A stretch of 64,000 nt of DNA from Trichuris trichiura (GCA_037903355.1 JBAJFE010000007.1:17490-81489); one strand, 5' to 3'. Counted from the stretch's first letter, positions 42,020 through 55,784 are shown. The notes: a model not told the origin generated them from the sequence alone. Translations and numbers: made by a program.

Positions 42020-42571
42020 TTCGCTTTGGCTGGCTGAAGAAGTCTCTGTCAACTTCATTGACCAATCCATTTTGGCCAAGAAGTACAAAATTCATTGTTG
42101 GTACAATGGAGCAGCTCGCGTTCGTTGAGACCGCTAAGCTCGATTTTTCCTTACCTTTTTTTTCTAGTGAACATTTTATTATAATGTGTCTATGTCCCTT
42201 TTTGACGACAGAGATAACCTTTATGTACACTTAAGCACCATGGAATTCAGGTAACCGCATGCTGGCTGAGAAATGGCTGCTTGCAACTACGTACCAACAG
42301 AGATGATTAACACCAAAGCAATAGGTAAAAAAAGAATGGGGCGACGGATTCGCTTTTCGAGTTAAATGAATTTACACTGCTCGTAAGGGCAACATGAGGA
42401 AGTGTGTGTGTGTGTCCAAGACGGAGAGAAGCGAAACTATACATGCGAAAGTGACAATGCGGCAAAAGGTGAATCTCAGCTGCGTGTATGAGTGTATGGT
42501 TGCTAAACACGGTACGACTTTGTGCATAAGCGCGTAGGAGGAGGAGGAGAAGGACGACGTCGCGACGTTGA
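42020..42571. other. Convergent gap between RIC1 and SRF
   Basis: Contains a short (GT)n run at about 42400-42415 and the 3' untranslated regions of both genes. No extra gene is supported. Confidence 0.5.
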
Positions 42572-45500
42572 TCACTCCTTTCCCTTCTGTTCTTGTTGTT
42601 GCTCTTCTTGGTCTTCCTTAACCGGGCTGCCACTCTGGAACGTTTGCATCAATCCTGGATGCAGCAGCTGCAATGTGCAAAGATGATCATTGTGTTCTCT
42701 CGTTCATTCGCTAATTTAATATGCAACTATTACAGACATGTTGTAAATGTTCTCGCGTTTTTTTTGTCTCTCAACCTATGGTCGTTGTTTGCGCGTGCAA
42801 CAGCTGTAAAGGTGTTGCGAATTATGCTTACCGACTGAGGCGTAATAGGAATTGGAACAGGAATTGTGATGTATTGTTGTTGAGTATTGCTGGTAGCCAA
42901 GGACGAGGCACCTCCGCAGGACGAGTCCTGAACTCCAGCAGCGGCTGAAGCGGCTGTCGGAAAGCCGGCGAACATAAACTGTGGTTGACCACTCATATCT
43001 GTTGTCATTGGTAGAGCAGCCGTTGGTGCCGCGTACACCAAACCGGATGGCATCTGATACATAAATGCACCGTTCGGGGCGATTCCAGCTGCAAAAGATG
43101 GCACTTTTGAAGTGAAGGTCATTTCTTCAATGATTTACCTGGAATGAAACCGAAAGGTTGTTGCTGGCCGCTTGTCGTCAGACTCCCATTAGGCAGCATT
43201 CCTAGAAATTATTCGATTGTCAACGAGTGTATCCTACGTAATAAGGAGGAGGAGGTACCTGTGAAGGAAAACACCGGAGCCTTGGTGCTGGACGCAGCTG
43301 TCGCAGTGGAAGAACTCCTTTGGGTTAACTGCGAATTGGCAGCTTGAGGTGGCGTACCCAAATTCCATCCTTGAGCACTACCACTATTCTGCTGCATTCG
43401 ACCAGACGTCATTAGACCACTGGCAGGGGACAATCCATTTCTAATCGATTGACTGGACACCGAGGGTGAGCATTCACGTGATTCGTCCACTTCCGGTTCA
43501 CCTTCATCGCTTGATTGGAATGCGGCCGCCAATTCTGACAGACTTGAAGTAGTGGTGAATAGAGGCACCGGGGTGACCATAGTCGGCAGATCATTGGCAA
43601 AGCTGGACACCAAACTGAACGATTTTGAATTGTTCTGAAGAAAGAGAAAGATTTCGCCGCTGTTTGCTCGATCAACAAGAAGGTAAAAGTTATTTATAAG
43701 TCGGTTAAATGTCATTGTAATAATCTTGCCACTTTGTGAGCTTAAAAGTTGTGTACATTTTTGTTTCGCACGCCAACGCAGTGGCATTAGGGAGAAAACG
43801 TATCGCCTTTGTGAACTGTTGCGCGACGCATAATTCACTGAGGGCTTAATGGCTTTAAATAAATTTTCAACGGCTAATTTACATAAGTTATCCTGTTGAG
43901 CTGTCGTTTTTCCTCGTAAAAGGCGGCGGAAGAACGATTGAGCAGCTAACAGCGGAAGGAATAGCCAGCCAGCCCACCCGCGTGCGTAAAACTGTCCAAG
44001 CTTAAGCATAAAACCTAAGTGTAGCAGGTTTAATATTATTTCGTCGTATCATAAGCACGTGTTGCATTTGCAGCTTTTAAAAAAGCGAAACTGCCGAGAA
44101 CGGAGGGCGAAACTTTTGACCGAACGCGGACTGGAGCAGACGTTCGTTCGTCTGGACGATTGGAAAAGTTTTTTGCCATTTCCGTTTTTCCTGCCGTTCG
44201 CTGCAGCAGCCACCAAGTGGAAAAGCAAAAACTGCCGACGATGGCAACTGCTGCTGCTGCAGCGGACTTAGCGGTTTGAGTCCAGCTGCCGTTGAAGCGG
44301 TTGCATTTGGCCACAAGCTGACCATTAAAATCCCTACGCCGCTATGGTCAAAAAATAGGCGCGCGTACCCTTGGCGCTTAAAGGGATCGCCTGTTACCTA
44401 GGCAGTAGCCAATGGCAGCTTTCTTCCGTAGCGAATGGAGTAAGAACGTACGAAATGAAGCCTGAACAAATCGTCGAAAAAAGGGATCACTCAAATTCCA
44501 ATCTCATTACGGTGCTCAAAGATTTTGACTTCATTGTGAAAGCAAAGAGAAAGTGTTGACATTTCCTTACGGGACGCCGACTGGCTGTTTTAGCTGCCGG
44601 CATAACCTTCCTTATGGACGAGTATATTGGAGCATTGAAATTTTTTTTGTGGAACTGGAACTGACATTCATAAATTGAGGTCTTATTTTCTGCCCAGTTT
44701 AGAAAACCATTTATCAACCAGTGGCCATCTCTACGTGCCAATTATGAAAAAAAGCCAATAGAGCATTTTCACTAAGTTTACCCTTTAAATGCTTATGATT
44801 TCAAGCGGACCACTGCCGGCGTGAGGCGCTCCAAGAAAAGACAACGGCGACTGAAGCAATGAAATTAAAACATTGCGTTTTCCCGTTGACCAAAACGTAT
44901 GTATTTGGTGTTAAGTGGTTGGTTGGTAGGCCACCGCAAGTCTGGAATCAATTCTGCTGGACTTGAAGGCGACAAGATTTGTAGTATCTGAACGAATTGC
45001 GTCATATATCATTCAAACTTTTTCCTAAGCACCGTCGTTTGACAGAAACTCTGTTTTAGTACTATGTTTTACCCTAACAGCATGGAAAACCATTTATTGG
45101 ACTCGTCACCAATTCAAAAGACTTAACCAATGGCTGGACTTACTGCTGGCGTAAATAAATGCCTACAACCAACTGTCGAGAAATCAATAGCTTCGTGGAA
45201 TATGCGTAACCACACAAGCGGTATTGCCAGAAAATGTATACACGAAAACAAAACACAGCTAACACTGGGCTGCATATGCAAATGAGAAAAATCAAAGTTG
45301 TCCATCCGCGCTTAGGACGTTGTCTAGTCGACAGCGAGCCGTAGACAAGTATGCAAATTTTTGCCCCCGACGCGCCGCCATAAGCGTCACATAACGGCGT
45401 GGCGTCGGTGACGCCACGCCGTTTTTCAAATTTTTAAAAAATTTGCATTTCTTCGCTTGTAGTTCCCGCAAACTACGCGAAACCAGCTGCTTGTAGTCGT

Positions 45501-48500
45501 AACGTTTCTCCGTTTCTTTAGCGTCTGTCAAATCTGTGTTTCAGCTTTGAAAGTCCACGTTGGCGTCAAAATTGATATACTATCAACGGAAGAGGCTTGC
45601 CGCGCCCAATCAGGTGGATCAAAACGTGAGTCATTCAAAAGTTCAAACGATTCAATCAGCTTAAAAATTGTGAAAGGTGGAAAGCTCGAGGAAACCGCTT
45701 GACACTCGCTGACGCTTTGCTGCTACCTACGGTTAGGTTGTAAAGTTGGAAATAAATTAATTTTTAAAGGTAGATAAAAACGAACCATTTTGTTAGACAT
45801 CTTGGGGCTAAGAGTGAGAATAAATCCCATCAGCCACCACGGATGGTTAAGGCCTACGTTACCTAACGTGAAACTATTCAATAATATATAACCATCTTTA
45901 AAGGCAGGAAACGGCTCCTTGCATGCATGACGCTAGACTTACTTGATTACCAGTACTAATGATAGGCTAAGTAGTACTATGACGTTGTCAGCTATCCTGA
46001 CACGTTTTTCTCAATCGCGTCCCACCGCTCTAGAGCATTATCATGAATGAGGGTTTCATACTTGTCAACATGCTTTGGATGGCAGAAATGGATTTACGTA
46101 AGCGTTGCTACCTCTTGGCTGCTTAAAATGCAGAATGCAGCTTATTCGTCAGTAGGAAATGTCAGTTGAAATCCTGTTATCATGTGAGCCCTTTGACAGG
46201 GAGAAGGAGAAGTCATGAAAATCCTTGCTAGAATAGGTGAAAGATTTTTTATGGCCCGGAAAATGCTTGAGCATTTCGCGAACGGGCGCCCATATTCAAA
46301 CAATTAATACAGAACGCGCGCAGGCTTGTCAAGCAACAGGCGGAGCGGTAAACCGGAAATTCAAAACAATAGGCTACGGCTAATTTTAAACTTTGGCTTT
46401 GCGCCAATGTTGAATTAAAAGTTGGCAAAATGTCAAGAGACTCGTTGAAAGACTGATGGCGTTCAAGAGTTCGCTTGCTTAAGGCCAACATTTCGCCTCC
46501 GCATTGCCTTGTAGCGAAAGCGTTCGCCATTTGTTGCTCCAATCGAACTTGAAAAAGCTTAGCTACAATGGTTGGTTACTTTTTAGTAGCTTGCGCGCGC
46601 GCGCGCGAAGCTGACCGCCGTTTTAATGGAGCTTTGCAAAACGCTAAAGGCAAGAGGAGTCACTTTCGAAAGCGCAAAACAAGAGCGGACGACCTTTGCC
46701 GAACTGCAACAGCTGCCCACGAAGCCATTCACGCTGCACCAATCTGGCAAAAGGCAGCTGCCAAAGTTAGCTCTACGACCTATTCAACACAATTTCTTGC
46801 TCTGCACTGTCTCCGTTTCGGAAAATTTCTATTTCAACACATAAGGCATTAGCCAACGTTGCGCGCATCGCGACGGCAGTCTAGACAATTATGCAAATTT
46901 TTGTCGCTGTGGGTAGCGTCAGTGACGCGTTCTTTTTTTTCAAATTTTAAAAAATTTGCATTGCTTCCCTTAAAGCTTTCAGCGAACTACAAGCGTCATC
47001 AGCGTGCCGCCAAACAAGTGCAACAGCTTTGCGAGTGACGTCCACGCCTATTTGGTTGCCAATAGGCTGAAAGAACTATTGGAATGAAGAGATGCTTGGT
47101 CAGATGCAGCTACCTGGCAAGAGAGTTTAGCTAAGGTGCTTAGCAAAGTGCTTAGCCAACTTTTGTCTTGTAACCAACAATCAACATAAAGGCCTCTTGG
47201 AAAATAGCTAGCGAAAACAGTGATGCAACGCCGTCGGACAATGCTAGCGTACAGTGGTTACCTCCGTCGCGCGTCAAATGGCGCCCCTAACACCCAAGTT
47301 GACTCGGCAGCGGCACCAAGTGTCCACTCATTAAAGAACCCTAAATTTTATTGTTCCCGCAAGAACAACCGGTTACACGTTAAGGTAAGCATGCAAACGT
47401 TTGTGTACAAACAGAGCGCTTTTCAATTGCGCAACATTCCGTGTAATGAAGCGCTCGCCGAGTTTGCGACAAGTGCTCCCATTCATTCGAGGAAAAACCT
47501 GAAAGTTCAACATAGGCCAGCCAGGTAGAGAGACAGATGGAAAGAGCAAAAAGTTGAACCTCAATACCGGTAAGCAAACAAAGATGCAAGAACAAAACTA
47601 TAGGGCGCATCAACTTGGCGTAGCGCCCTAAAGTTGTGGTGAGACAAAAGCCAACTCTTCGTTTTACGTTGTCGCCTTGCTGTGACAATCGCGTGCTTGT
47701 GCTTTGACCAAATGTCACGCATAGTTGGAAGAGATTGACAAGAAGAAAAGGAAAGAGCGAGGGTGGATTTGAATTTTACATTTACAGTATACCAATGGAC
47801 AGAAGTGGAAAAAATGAGGGAGCGGATCGCCTAATGCTTGGCATTTTCGAAACAGCTGTCCGTCAGGCCGATCGTCGCTTTGCCAATTAATCGCCATCCG
47901 GCTAGCAGCTATTAAGGAGCGGAAGTTGGAAACGGACGACGACGAAGACGACTGGAGAAATGCTGCCAGTCGGCAGCAGTTCTGGCCGACGGAACAGGCG
48001 CGCCCCGGTTTAGGTCGAAGCTCCGCAAAAGTTTCCCTGACACCAATGGCTGTTTGGCCACGCTGACTCACACAATTGGCGTCTCGCCTTGCGGGAGCCA
48101 ACTTATGGCTGCCATACGGAAAGGAGAGGCAAAAGCGTCAGTTCACTTAATGGACTCCGTAATGGACACACGACGATTTAGCACGAAATGCCTTCTCGGC
48201 TAGTGGCCACGTGTTGGCCAAATGGGAACAAACGCACCCGCGTTCCAAAAGTGTACAACTTTTAATAGCTCAGCGCATGCCTTCACTTGGCTATTTGCCC
48301 AATAATGGTATTACAGTAAGGCAGCATATTGGCCAACCAGTTGAGCGATGGTTGAGAGAATTTCCGGAGCGAAAACTGCCCACGTTGTTGTACTGACGCC
48401 CAATGCTCACTCTTTAGCCTCACACCGAGCTCAGGCTGGTAAACTTAGCTGCTGCCAAGCAAGCAGTTATTGGAAGAAGCGCCGCCAGACGCGGAGGACG

Positions 48501-49732
48501 AAAGTGCAGAAAGAGATAACGGCGCGGAGAGGAATGGGAGCATACTATGACGCGCGCGTATGCGAAGACGGCTTTAAGGAAAAGACAGACGGCTGAAGCG
48601 CGTTACTAACTTCTCCTCCGCTTTGCTCGAGACAAACAAGTCGCGTAAGACGCAAACAGCGCTCAGCATTGCTAACTTAATTGAAAAGGCAGCGCGGCGC
48701 TACGCCCACCGAATGCTTAGTCCCGAACGGTCAGCTTAATGAGCTTTTGAAAAAATGCTTTTCTACAAGTTACCTTAAGCCCTCCTTGGGGCAAGCCGCG
48801 ATGATAGTTTACTTTGCCGGGTGTCCTTGACAAACCGCCAAGTTTGGTCCTGCGCGGATGGGTTGTGGAACCACTTCCATTTCCTCCCCGACCATTGCAC
48901 TTGGACGACGCTGGCGCGCTAGTAAACAAAGCAGCTTCGGCACCGCTTAGCGACGATTCCGTCATGCCTAATTCTTAAGCATAACAATAGTTTAGTCAAT
49001 TAAGGATTATAACCTCACCAGGTGCGCGTGATGGCGTCGCACCATCGGTTGAATTGAGGCAAGTCTGTATAAGCGCTTTGCCAGCCTCGCTAGTGATCAT
49101 CGGTTGCAGCTTTTTGGTCGCGAATGTATACACGTGGCCAGTCTCCGAAGCCACCAGCAGCATCACTTGCGTGCCTGTAAGAGTCGACAGTTCGTAAGCC
49201 TAAAAAAGGAGATGTCCCTTTATTGACTTTTGGAACGTCAAGTTTTCGCATCCACCTTTTTCATGATGCCCGTCTTACGCTTGCTGAACGTTGTATACCG
49301 GCGCAACTTGTTGTCAATGAACTCCATTTTGATTTTCACCCTTCCTTTGGTCTTCTTACCGTTAGGCAAAAGCGGGCGTCCCTTTGAAGGAGAACCATCA
49401 TCACCAATACCGCTTAAGGCAGCTGTCGCTCCTTGATGATCCATAGGAGCTGTCGACTCAATGCATTGTTGCCCAGCATAGGCGTCATCGTCAGGCGACT
49501 CCGGATTGACAATGTGGACTGAGGATGGAGACAAGCTGGCACCCATTTCTGTACTCTCATCCTCCTCATCATCTTCCTTGTTCGTAGCCGTATCATCGCT
49601 GTCCATACAAGATGTCTGCTGGGATTCGCAAGGCGGCTGAGCGGCACCCTCTTCCTGCGATGGAAAACTTAAGCTGAAGAAGCTTTCACCAGGCACCATT
49701 TCGGCAAAGTGGTCCGCAGTCGTAGTCGACAT
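42572..49732 (-). CDS. SRF: Serum response factor, MADS-box transcription factor
   Basis: Seven exons: 49732-49256, 49199-49019, 48967-48774, 43634-43259, 43201-43139, 43088-42832, 42667-42572. They sum to 548 codons exactly, although intron 3 is 5.1 kb. The MADS box spans exons 1-2 (GRVKIKMEFIDNKLRRYTTF, SKRKTGIMKK, then AYELSTLTGTQVMLLVASET). The SAM-like extension GHVYTFATKKLQPMI, TSEAGKALIQTCLNS is nearly identical to animal SRF. The N-terminus is acidic and Ser-rich; the C-terminal half is Ser/Thr/Gln/Ala-rich as in SRF activation domains (APNGAFMYQMPSGLVYAAP, QQQYITIPVPIPI). SRF binds CArG boxes with TCF/MRTF partners; the nematode orthologue UNC-120 drives muscle genes. Exons 4-7 are assigned by phase and composition, so they are less certain than the MADS exons. 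Confidence 0.9.
45320..45475. repeat. Structured intronic element, copy 1
   Basis: A perfect 12-bp GC-rich stem with a 3-nt loop (CGGCGTGGCGTC, loop GGT, at 45395-45421) lies between outer arms TATGCAAATTTTTG and AAAAAATTTGCAT, which are reverse complements. Octamer-like ATGCAAAT words occupy both outer arms. Similar order and words recur at 46875-47000. Confidence 0.75.
46598..46612. repeat. (GC)n dinucleotide run
   Basis: About seven alternating GC units within SRF intron 3, a sequence prone to Z-DNA; low-complexity with no coding relevance. Confidence 0.7.
46875..47000. repeat. Structured intronic element, copy 2
   Basis: Diverged counterpart of the 45.3-kb element in the same orientation: GACAATTATGCAAATTTTTG, then AGCGTCAGTGACGC (5-bp stem, 3-nt loop), then CAAATTTTAAAAAATTTGCAT, followed by sequence containing GCGAACTAC. 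The central stem is shorter than in copy 1, but the outer arms are preserved. Confidence 0.65.
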
Positions 49733-52700
49733 GACAATATAAGACGATAGCTACTGGTGCTCTTCCAGCGGGGAGCAATGGATGATGACAACTATTATGA
49801 CAACGACGACAACAACGACGACGATGAATTAGCGTCAGTTCCCTACTCGGCTCCCGACGATCTGTGCACGCGTTCACGAAATACGTAAATGCACGAAAAA
49901 CAGTAGCGCCATCTGCATCCTCTTCACCATTGCCGCCAATGTAGTCGCCCCGTGGAGAAACGGCTAAAGTGAGCGTGCCGGCGAGTTGCTAGATGTCGCC
50001 CTTGATTGGCTGCAAGCTTCCGGCCTGGCGCTCCCGAATGGCCAAACGTTCATTGGTTTTCCGCCCGCCCGCCGGCTGGCAAAGGACAAACATGGGCCCA
50101 CCGCGCTATCTACAGTAAACTATTGGACGCCGCGCGCAATCGCCTACTGTTGTTCGGGGGGCGTACAACGGAAGCCATCCAAGGTGGCCAGTTTTCCGAT
50201 CCTTCAAAAGTTGTTGACCCAACGATGGGAATGGCTTGGTTGCTTCTTTGGCCCGAAAAACTTGTTCTCTTATGTTTGCCCTGCCGATGCGGGATGACTT
50301 TTCGGTTCCGTAAGCGCTTATTCATCTCCCGGCAGGGACCGGTACTAAGCCAATTGTTGAAGAAGGCTGGTCCGCTATTGGCGGAAGACATACGTATTCT
50401 AATTAGGGTTGCAATTTATTTATTGGCGGTAGCTCTACCGTAGCCCTTATTTGCCCTAGATGCTGCCCAGGAGTCGGCGCGCGCGGGCGCGCGTCAACAA
50501 AAGCTTGAAGGAAAAGAAAGAAAGCCGCTTGAAGAAGCGCCTCTTTTATGATGGCAAAAAGCGTCCAACGAAGGTGAGCCCACTGACGGCTGATAAGGAG
50601 GCTTCCGTTGTGAAGAGCGAACAGCTCCAACGGAGTTCAGACAAAACAGTGCGGCCTGGGCAAACACATTTCGTGTTGCAATAGCTATGCACGACGACTG
50701 AAGGATTGTTGGCATTTTTGGCCAGCCGTTCAAGGAGCATCGTCAGCACGCTCGACGTCGCCGGCGCCTCTCTACGCTTTGTCAGCCACTTTAGGCTCAA
50801 ACAAGGACCTATGTGGACTTTTGCTCAAAAAGACGACAACCCTTAGCTTTTGATTAGCCAGAAAATGGCGGTAAAGAAGTCTACGCTAAATGACAAGTCA
50901 CAACGTTGGATTGGACGAGAGCAGAAAGCATGCATATATCGTGGGTTGGTTGCGTTTGTTTGCAATTACATGTTGCTCTCGTATGATGAGGATAAATTAT
51001 GGCGTCACGGTTGGCAGTGGCAGTAACGCGTGTTGAAGAGAGAGAGAGAGCCAAAGGAGGCGGAGAAAATGAGATGAAGAAGTGATCTGCGAAAGCATGA
51101 AGAAGACGTGCAGAAGATGCAATGGCGTCAAGTAGCTTTCATGCCGCCACTGGACTTAACCAAGCGAGTTTGGATGGAGAAGCGGTGTGTGATACTTCGC
51201 AAACACTTGCACAAAGCTCAGAATTACATTCACAGCCGTCGCTCTGCCTATGGCTTGGCGTAAACATGTTCATGCCTTCTCTCGTCCTCTTCTCTCTCTC
51301 TTTCTCTCTCTCCTCTGCAAAGAGTCACCGTAGGCGGCCAACCACCGGTAGCCTCCTGCTGTTGTCTTGTCAGGTTGTTGGGCACGAGAGCTGCTGACTT
51401 GGTTGACAGAGATCGCCCAGAATGAGTAGTTTGCCGGCCAAGAGGTGAAGGCAAGTTTTCGCGCGACAACAAGCCACTGCTAATATGGGACCTGAGCGGA
51501 ACCGGATGGCCACCGTCGTCTACGGCTGTTGACTCACCAACGAATGCCGAAAGCGAAAAGTGCTCTAGCTTTGCTCTGTGCGGTTGGCAAACGTGACCCT
51601 CTAAGAGGAGGTGTCCCCCTCCCTGAAAGCCAAATGCTGTCGCGGAATTTGAGAAGCGTCGGCTTCCGAAATGTCAAAACATGACTAACTGACCTGCCGA
51701 CCTAAAGGCTAAGTTGGTCGTCGAGCGAGCGAGCGAGAGCTCTTTTAACCAGACGAAATTCTTGCGATTCCGCAAATGGCCAGCCGAATGGCCAAACTAG
51801 ATTAGACACGCGAAACAACAAAATGCCTTTCGAATTTCTTCCCTTCCCAATCTCGCGGCATGTTTAGCGAATGTTTTTTTGCTCGCTTGCATCACGTTTC
51901 AAACTTTCAGGCTAATCTGTTCAAAAATCGCTGCCATTCCAGCTGGTCATTTAGTTTTGACCACCCGGAAAAAGGTAGCGCCCTCAAACTCAACTTTTTC
52001 TGTTTAACAAAATTTTAATAGTACATCGATGTCCATGGATAGGCTATGACTTATTGGCTCAGCTGCTAAGACAACCTTATGTCGCCGAGTGACCTGTCGT
52101 ATGGGCAGCTGACGCTTTGTTATATGCAAAATAAGGCCAAAGGGATTGCAACTATTCAAAAGCAATCCATTTAGTTTGACGCTTCTGCTTTCTTGATTAC
52201 CACAGGTGGAAACCCTCCGGACAAGGGACGCCTCAAAGCGAACCATTTATTCCGGCATGTGCTCCTGTTTTCTGCACAGCAGTCGTCTTCTGCCAGTGGG
52301 TGGCCAGCGGACCTAATAATCAAAAATGGCATTTTAGGTTGTTAGCCGCGCTCGAAACGCCGTTGCTTCACGCAAGGCGCTGTTAAGGGAGGTTTCCAGA
52401 TGCTTTGGTGGGTGGGAAGTTTAAATTTGAAAGAGTAGCGTAAATGCCAACTTGGTTGTTTGTCAGCATGAGTAGCGCGCTTTTTGCCCACGTGCCAGCA
52501 AAGGCTGATGGTTTTTCTTCGCTCCTATTGGCGCCTTGTGGCTGCAAGCGAATTCGAAAGACCCCGTCGCAGCGAAATGATAACAATCATAATAGGCTTT
52601 GTTGTGAAAAATTAAGGAAGCAGCGTGAGAAGCTTGAAACAGTGGCAAAAACTCGCAAAGGTCTACTTTACATGGGATATAGTCAATGTCAGTTGTCCTT

Positions 52701-55672
52701 AGGCTATTAATTGTTTGAGCCAAAAAAGGGCAGCTTAACGGTAGGCAGCCAATTATAAAAATATTAACAGAAATAAAAATGCTCTCGAGAGTTCTGTTCG
52801 TCTAGTAGAGGGACAACCTGAATGCTTTCTCCGCCCCTACAAAACTCCAGCATTGCGTAAGGAAATGAATTTGTAGTAAACGAAAGCCCAAAGCTTAATT
52901 AGTCAAAGTATTATAGCCTGAAAAGCTTATATCCTACCGTAGTAAAGTTATCTTGCTAAAGCTTCTTGTTTTACTTTAGTTTGGCTGGGCAGTTATCTAT
53001 CAAAAGATTGTACATCGAACACTTATTCGCTTTTGACGTTTTACGCTAACGGAAAATAGTTGTTTTTTTGAAAAAAATGGCACAGTGAAAAGCAGGACGT
53101 CAAAGCTACCGCGACTTCTTTTAATCAAGCGTGTTTCTAATAAATGTACGCTTGTTTACGTCGCTCCGAGAAATGCCTAAATGATTGACTGGTTGAAAGT
53201 ACGACACGCGATCGACAGGTTAAGTTAGCACAAATAAAAGCAACTCAATGTAGAGAGTTGTGGAAAAAAGATAAAGCCAAAAGTAAGCAGCGCATAGTGA
53301 TTTGAGCAAAGTTCAAACCGCATCTCTGAGCCATCTGTGAACCACTGAATATGCAAATTTTCCATTCGCTGTTGGACTTGGCCACTTGTGACTTTTCCAT
53401 TAGCAATGAGCCTATAGATGGACTTTCACTGAGAGGTGGAAGGGTGGCTTCAACTAACAATTTAAAATTTTAAATTCGATCATTGGCGTACGTTAAGTTA
53501 TGTAGGCTAAAGAAATCGTCACAACTCAAATGATGTCAACTTCCTTTTGCTAGCTTTGTTATTTAAGCTAAGCGAAAGAAATTTTTAAAAATTAATTATA
53601 TTCCCTGAAACTCATGATGATCCAACTCGTCACTCAGCTAACTTTGGCATCAGAAGCTATGTATAATCAATGAAAAAATTATTTTTGTTTTAAGAGCATC
53701 GATGCTTACATATTTATTTTTATGAAAAATTGCTCAAGGTACATACTAGTCATTACTGTTAGAGTAAATAAAACTAAAAATTCATTTGCTAAAAAAAAGC
53801 GTCGGAGAAAGCAGTTTGAACAACTTCGTGCAGTTGCGGTTTACCTGACAACTGTATATTACGTTATAATGTACTTTTACGCGGTGGTTGTAGCGAAATC
53901 TGCATATCGACTTCCTTTTTCTACTTCATATGCCATCTTCCTATAACAAGTACATTTATTATTCAAACTCACATCCTGCTGCGTCATAGTTAAGGGAAAA
54001 TCTCTGAAAAGCACCTGAGCTCAGGGAAAGACCGCCGAGCGGAACGTTATGCAAATTTTTCTTGCTGTTTTGAGCTTAAGTTATGGCTGCCATAGGATAA
54101 ATTCATAAAAATATGATGTATATTTTCGGTAGCAACTTGTTTGTCGCGTTGCAGCGGGAAATTAATTTTTGCCCAGGAAATAAAAAAAGCTTTTAAAAAG
54201 TATAGAACAGACTGATGCATAATGATGTTGCCGATTGACGAAGGGCAAAACAGCTAAGGCGTTCCCGCTCCAACTAACAAGACCGACAATCACTCATTGT
54301 TTCCTATATCAACCAAAATAATCGCTGCCACCAGATGTTGTTAACTCTTTTTTTTAAACTAAACTTACTAAAGAATAACCTCAGTTGCTAATGAATAGAC
54401 GAAAGACACGACTGCGATTATAATAAGGTTCGGAGCGTCAACAAACATCTGCAATCGCAATCTGTACAACTAAGCGAAACGCTTCGACGTAGCAATGCGT
54501 TGGCAGTTTATGACGAAAGCATTCGACTTTGTCACGCTGAACGAAAACGTTTCGTCTCGTAACTTCACAAGCGGCCAAGAAAAGCTTTGATAGAAGAAGG
54601 TGACTGAAAGAATTTAAGGATTTCATTGAAAGAACCTGAAAATCCTAATCCAGTATCCCGCCTTTACGCCTTATTTATTCATATTTTCTTCACTTGATCG
54701 CCATAAATATTTGCATATGTTTGTGCTTCCGCATTTCAGCAGAATATTTTCCTTAAGATTATCTCCCTCAAAAAGAAACCTTGCGACAACAGTTTAGCGA
54801 TGCTTAGGTTAAGTTATTTACTGTGCTTTAGAAATGGCGCCATACGAAGTACAGTCCGTACTGACTGTGGTCGTATTAATGCATTTCCACTTAGATGACG
54901 TTCGGAAGTGATGATAAGACTCGTAAAGTAAAAACATCGCTTTTCTTCGAAGGCCGGGAAAAGCATCAATATTCCGGCAAGCTCTCCTTATACTTTCCAT
55001 CAACCAACTTGACAGCAGAGGAGTGCAAGCCAGTGTTTTTTAGAAAATGTTTTCATCGGCCAACTAGGCAATGTAGGCTATTATAAGCAATGTTAAAGCT
55101 TTGGGAAAGCCATAGATGCTAAGTAATTTGATTGCTACGGGGAAAACTCTGTGTTTGCGCAACGTGGTTTTGCAATTCCCAAAAGTGTTTGTGCGGCAGA
55201 GCGCAAATTAAGAAAATAAATGAACGATTATTGCAACTGCTTTTACAGCTGACTGACCAGTCAATCAACTGTCATATTAAATCGAATTGGAATAAATCAT
55301 GTTTGAAAAATAAATTCTTACTGTAACAAACAGATTTGCAGGTTTTATAGGAAGTGCTAGCAGCCGGTGACGAATTAACTTTGCGGAAGCAAATAAACGT
55401 TAAACGGGGCGGCAAAACGGCTTCTTTTCCGGACGAATAATATTTCTTTTGTGCTAGGATTTGCATTCCCGAACATCTGGTGCATATTGTCTTCCATGCA
55501 CTTATACTAACAGTTCTTCGTGATAACGTTCAAAAATGCTGCGAATAGAACTTTAAGACGGTGAGTTGTCTCAATTTTAAAGTGAATCGTCGCGCGGTCA
55601 TCCGTTTATTACTGTTACGCTTGCGACTCCAGTGACGCTCAGGTTCTTTGTAACCTGCGCACGCGAGATTAC
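49733..55672. other. Large spacer upstream of SRF
   Basis: About 6 kb without a supported gene. The proximal 1.5 kb is GC-richer and contains several overlapping short frames (for example 50006-50443) without domains, consistent with SRF promoter or 5' untranslated sequence. A (GA)n run at about 51038-51050 and CT tracts at about 51289-51312 are mutually complementary. The distal part is AT-rich; ATGCAAATTTT words recur near 53350 and 54050. Confidence 0.5.
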
Positions 55673-55784
55673 GTTCTGTACGGTTGTTTTCGTTGGTTGC
55701 GTGTTACTTTGTCGTTCGTTTAAAGCCTTAATATTCTGGTCCTCTGTGTGCTGCGCCTTTGTATTTTGGTTGGTGACACCCAGT

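Larger units (their letters stand above)
43635..48773 (-). other. 5.1-kb intron 3 of SRF
   Basis: Donor CTTAAG|GTAACT at 48774/48773 and acceptor TTCTTTCTTCAG ending at 43635. Open frames inside are short or compositionally biased. It holds the paired hairpin elements at about 45320-45475 and 46875-47000 and a (GC)n run near 46599-46610. Confidence 0.7.

Noticed and set aside
47715..48101. 128-codon minus-strand frame in SRF intron 3
   Set aside because: Ser-rich and hydrophobic patches without domain or splice support; sits in an intron of the same strand.
50006..50443. 145-codon plus-strand frame upstream of SRF
   Set aside because: Non-ATG start, no domain, overlaps other frames of similar length on both strands in a GC-richer patch; probably promoter or untranslated sequence.
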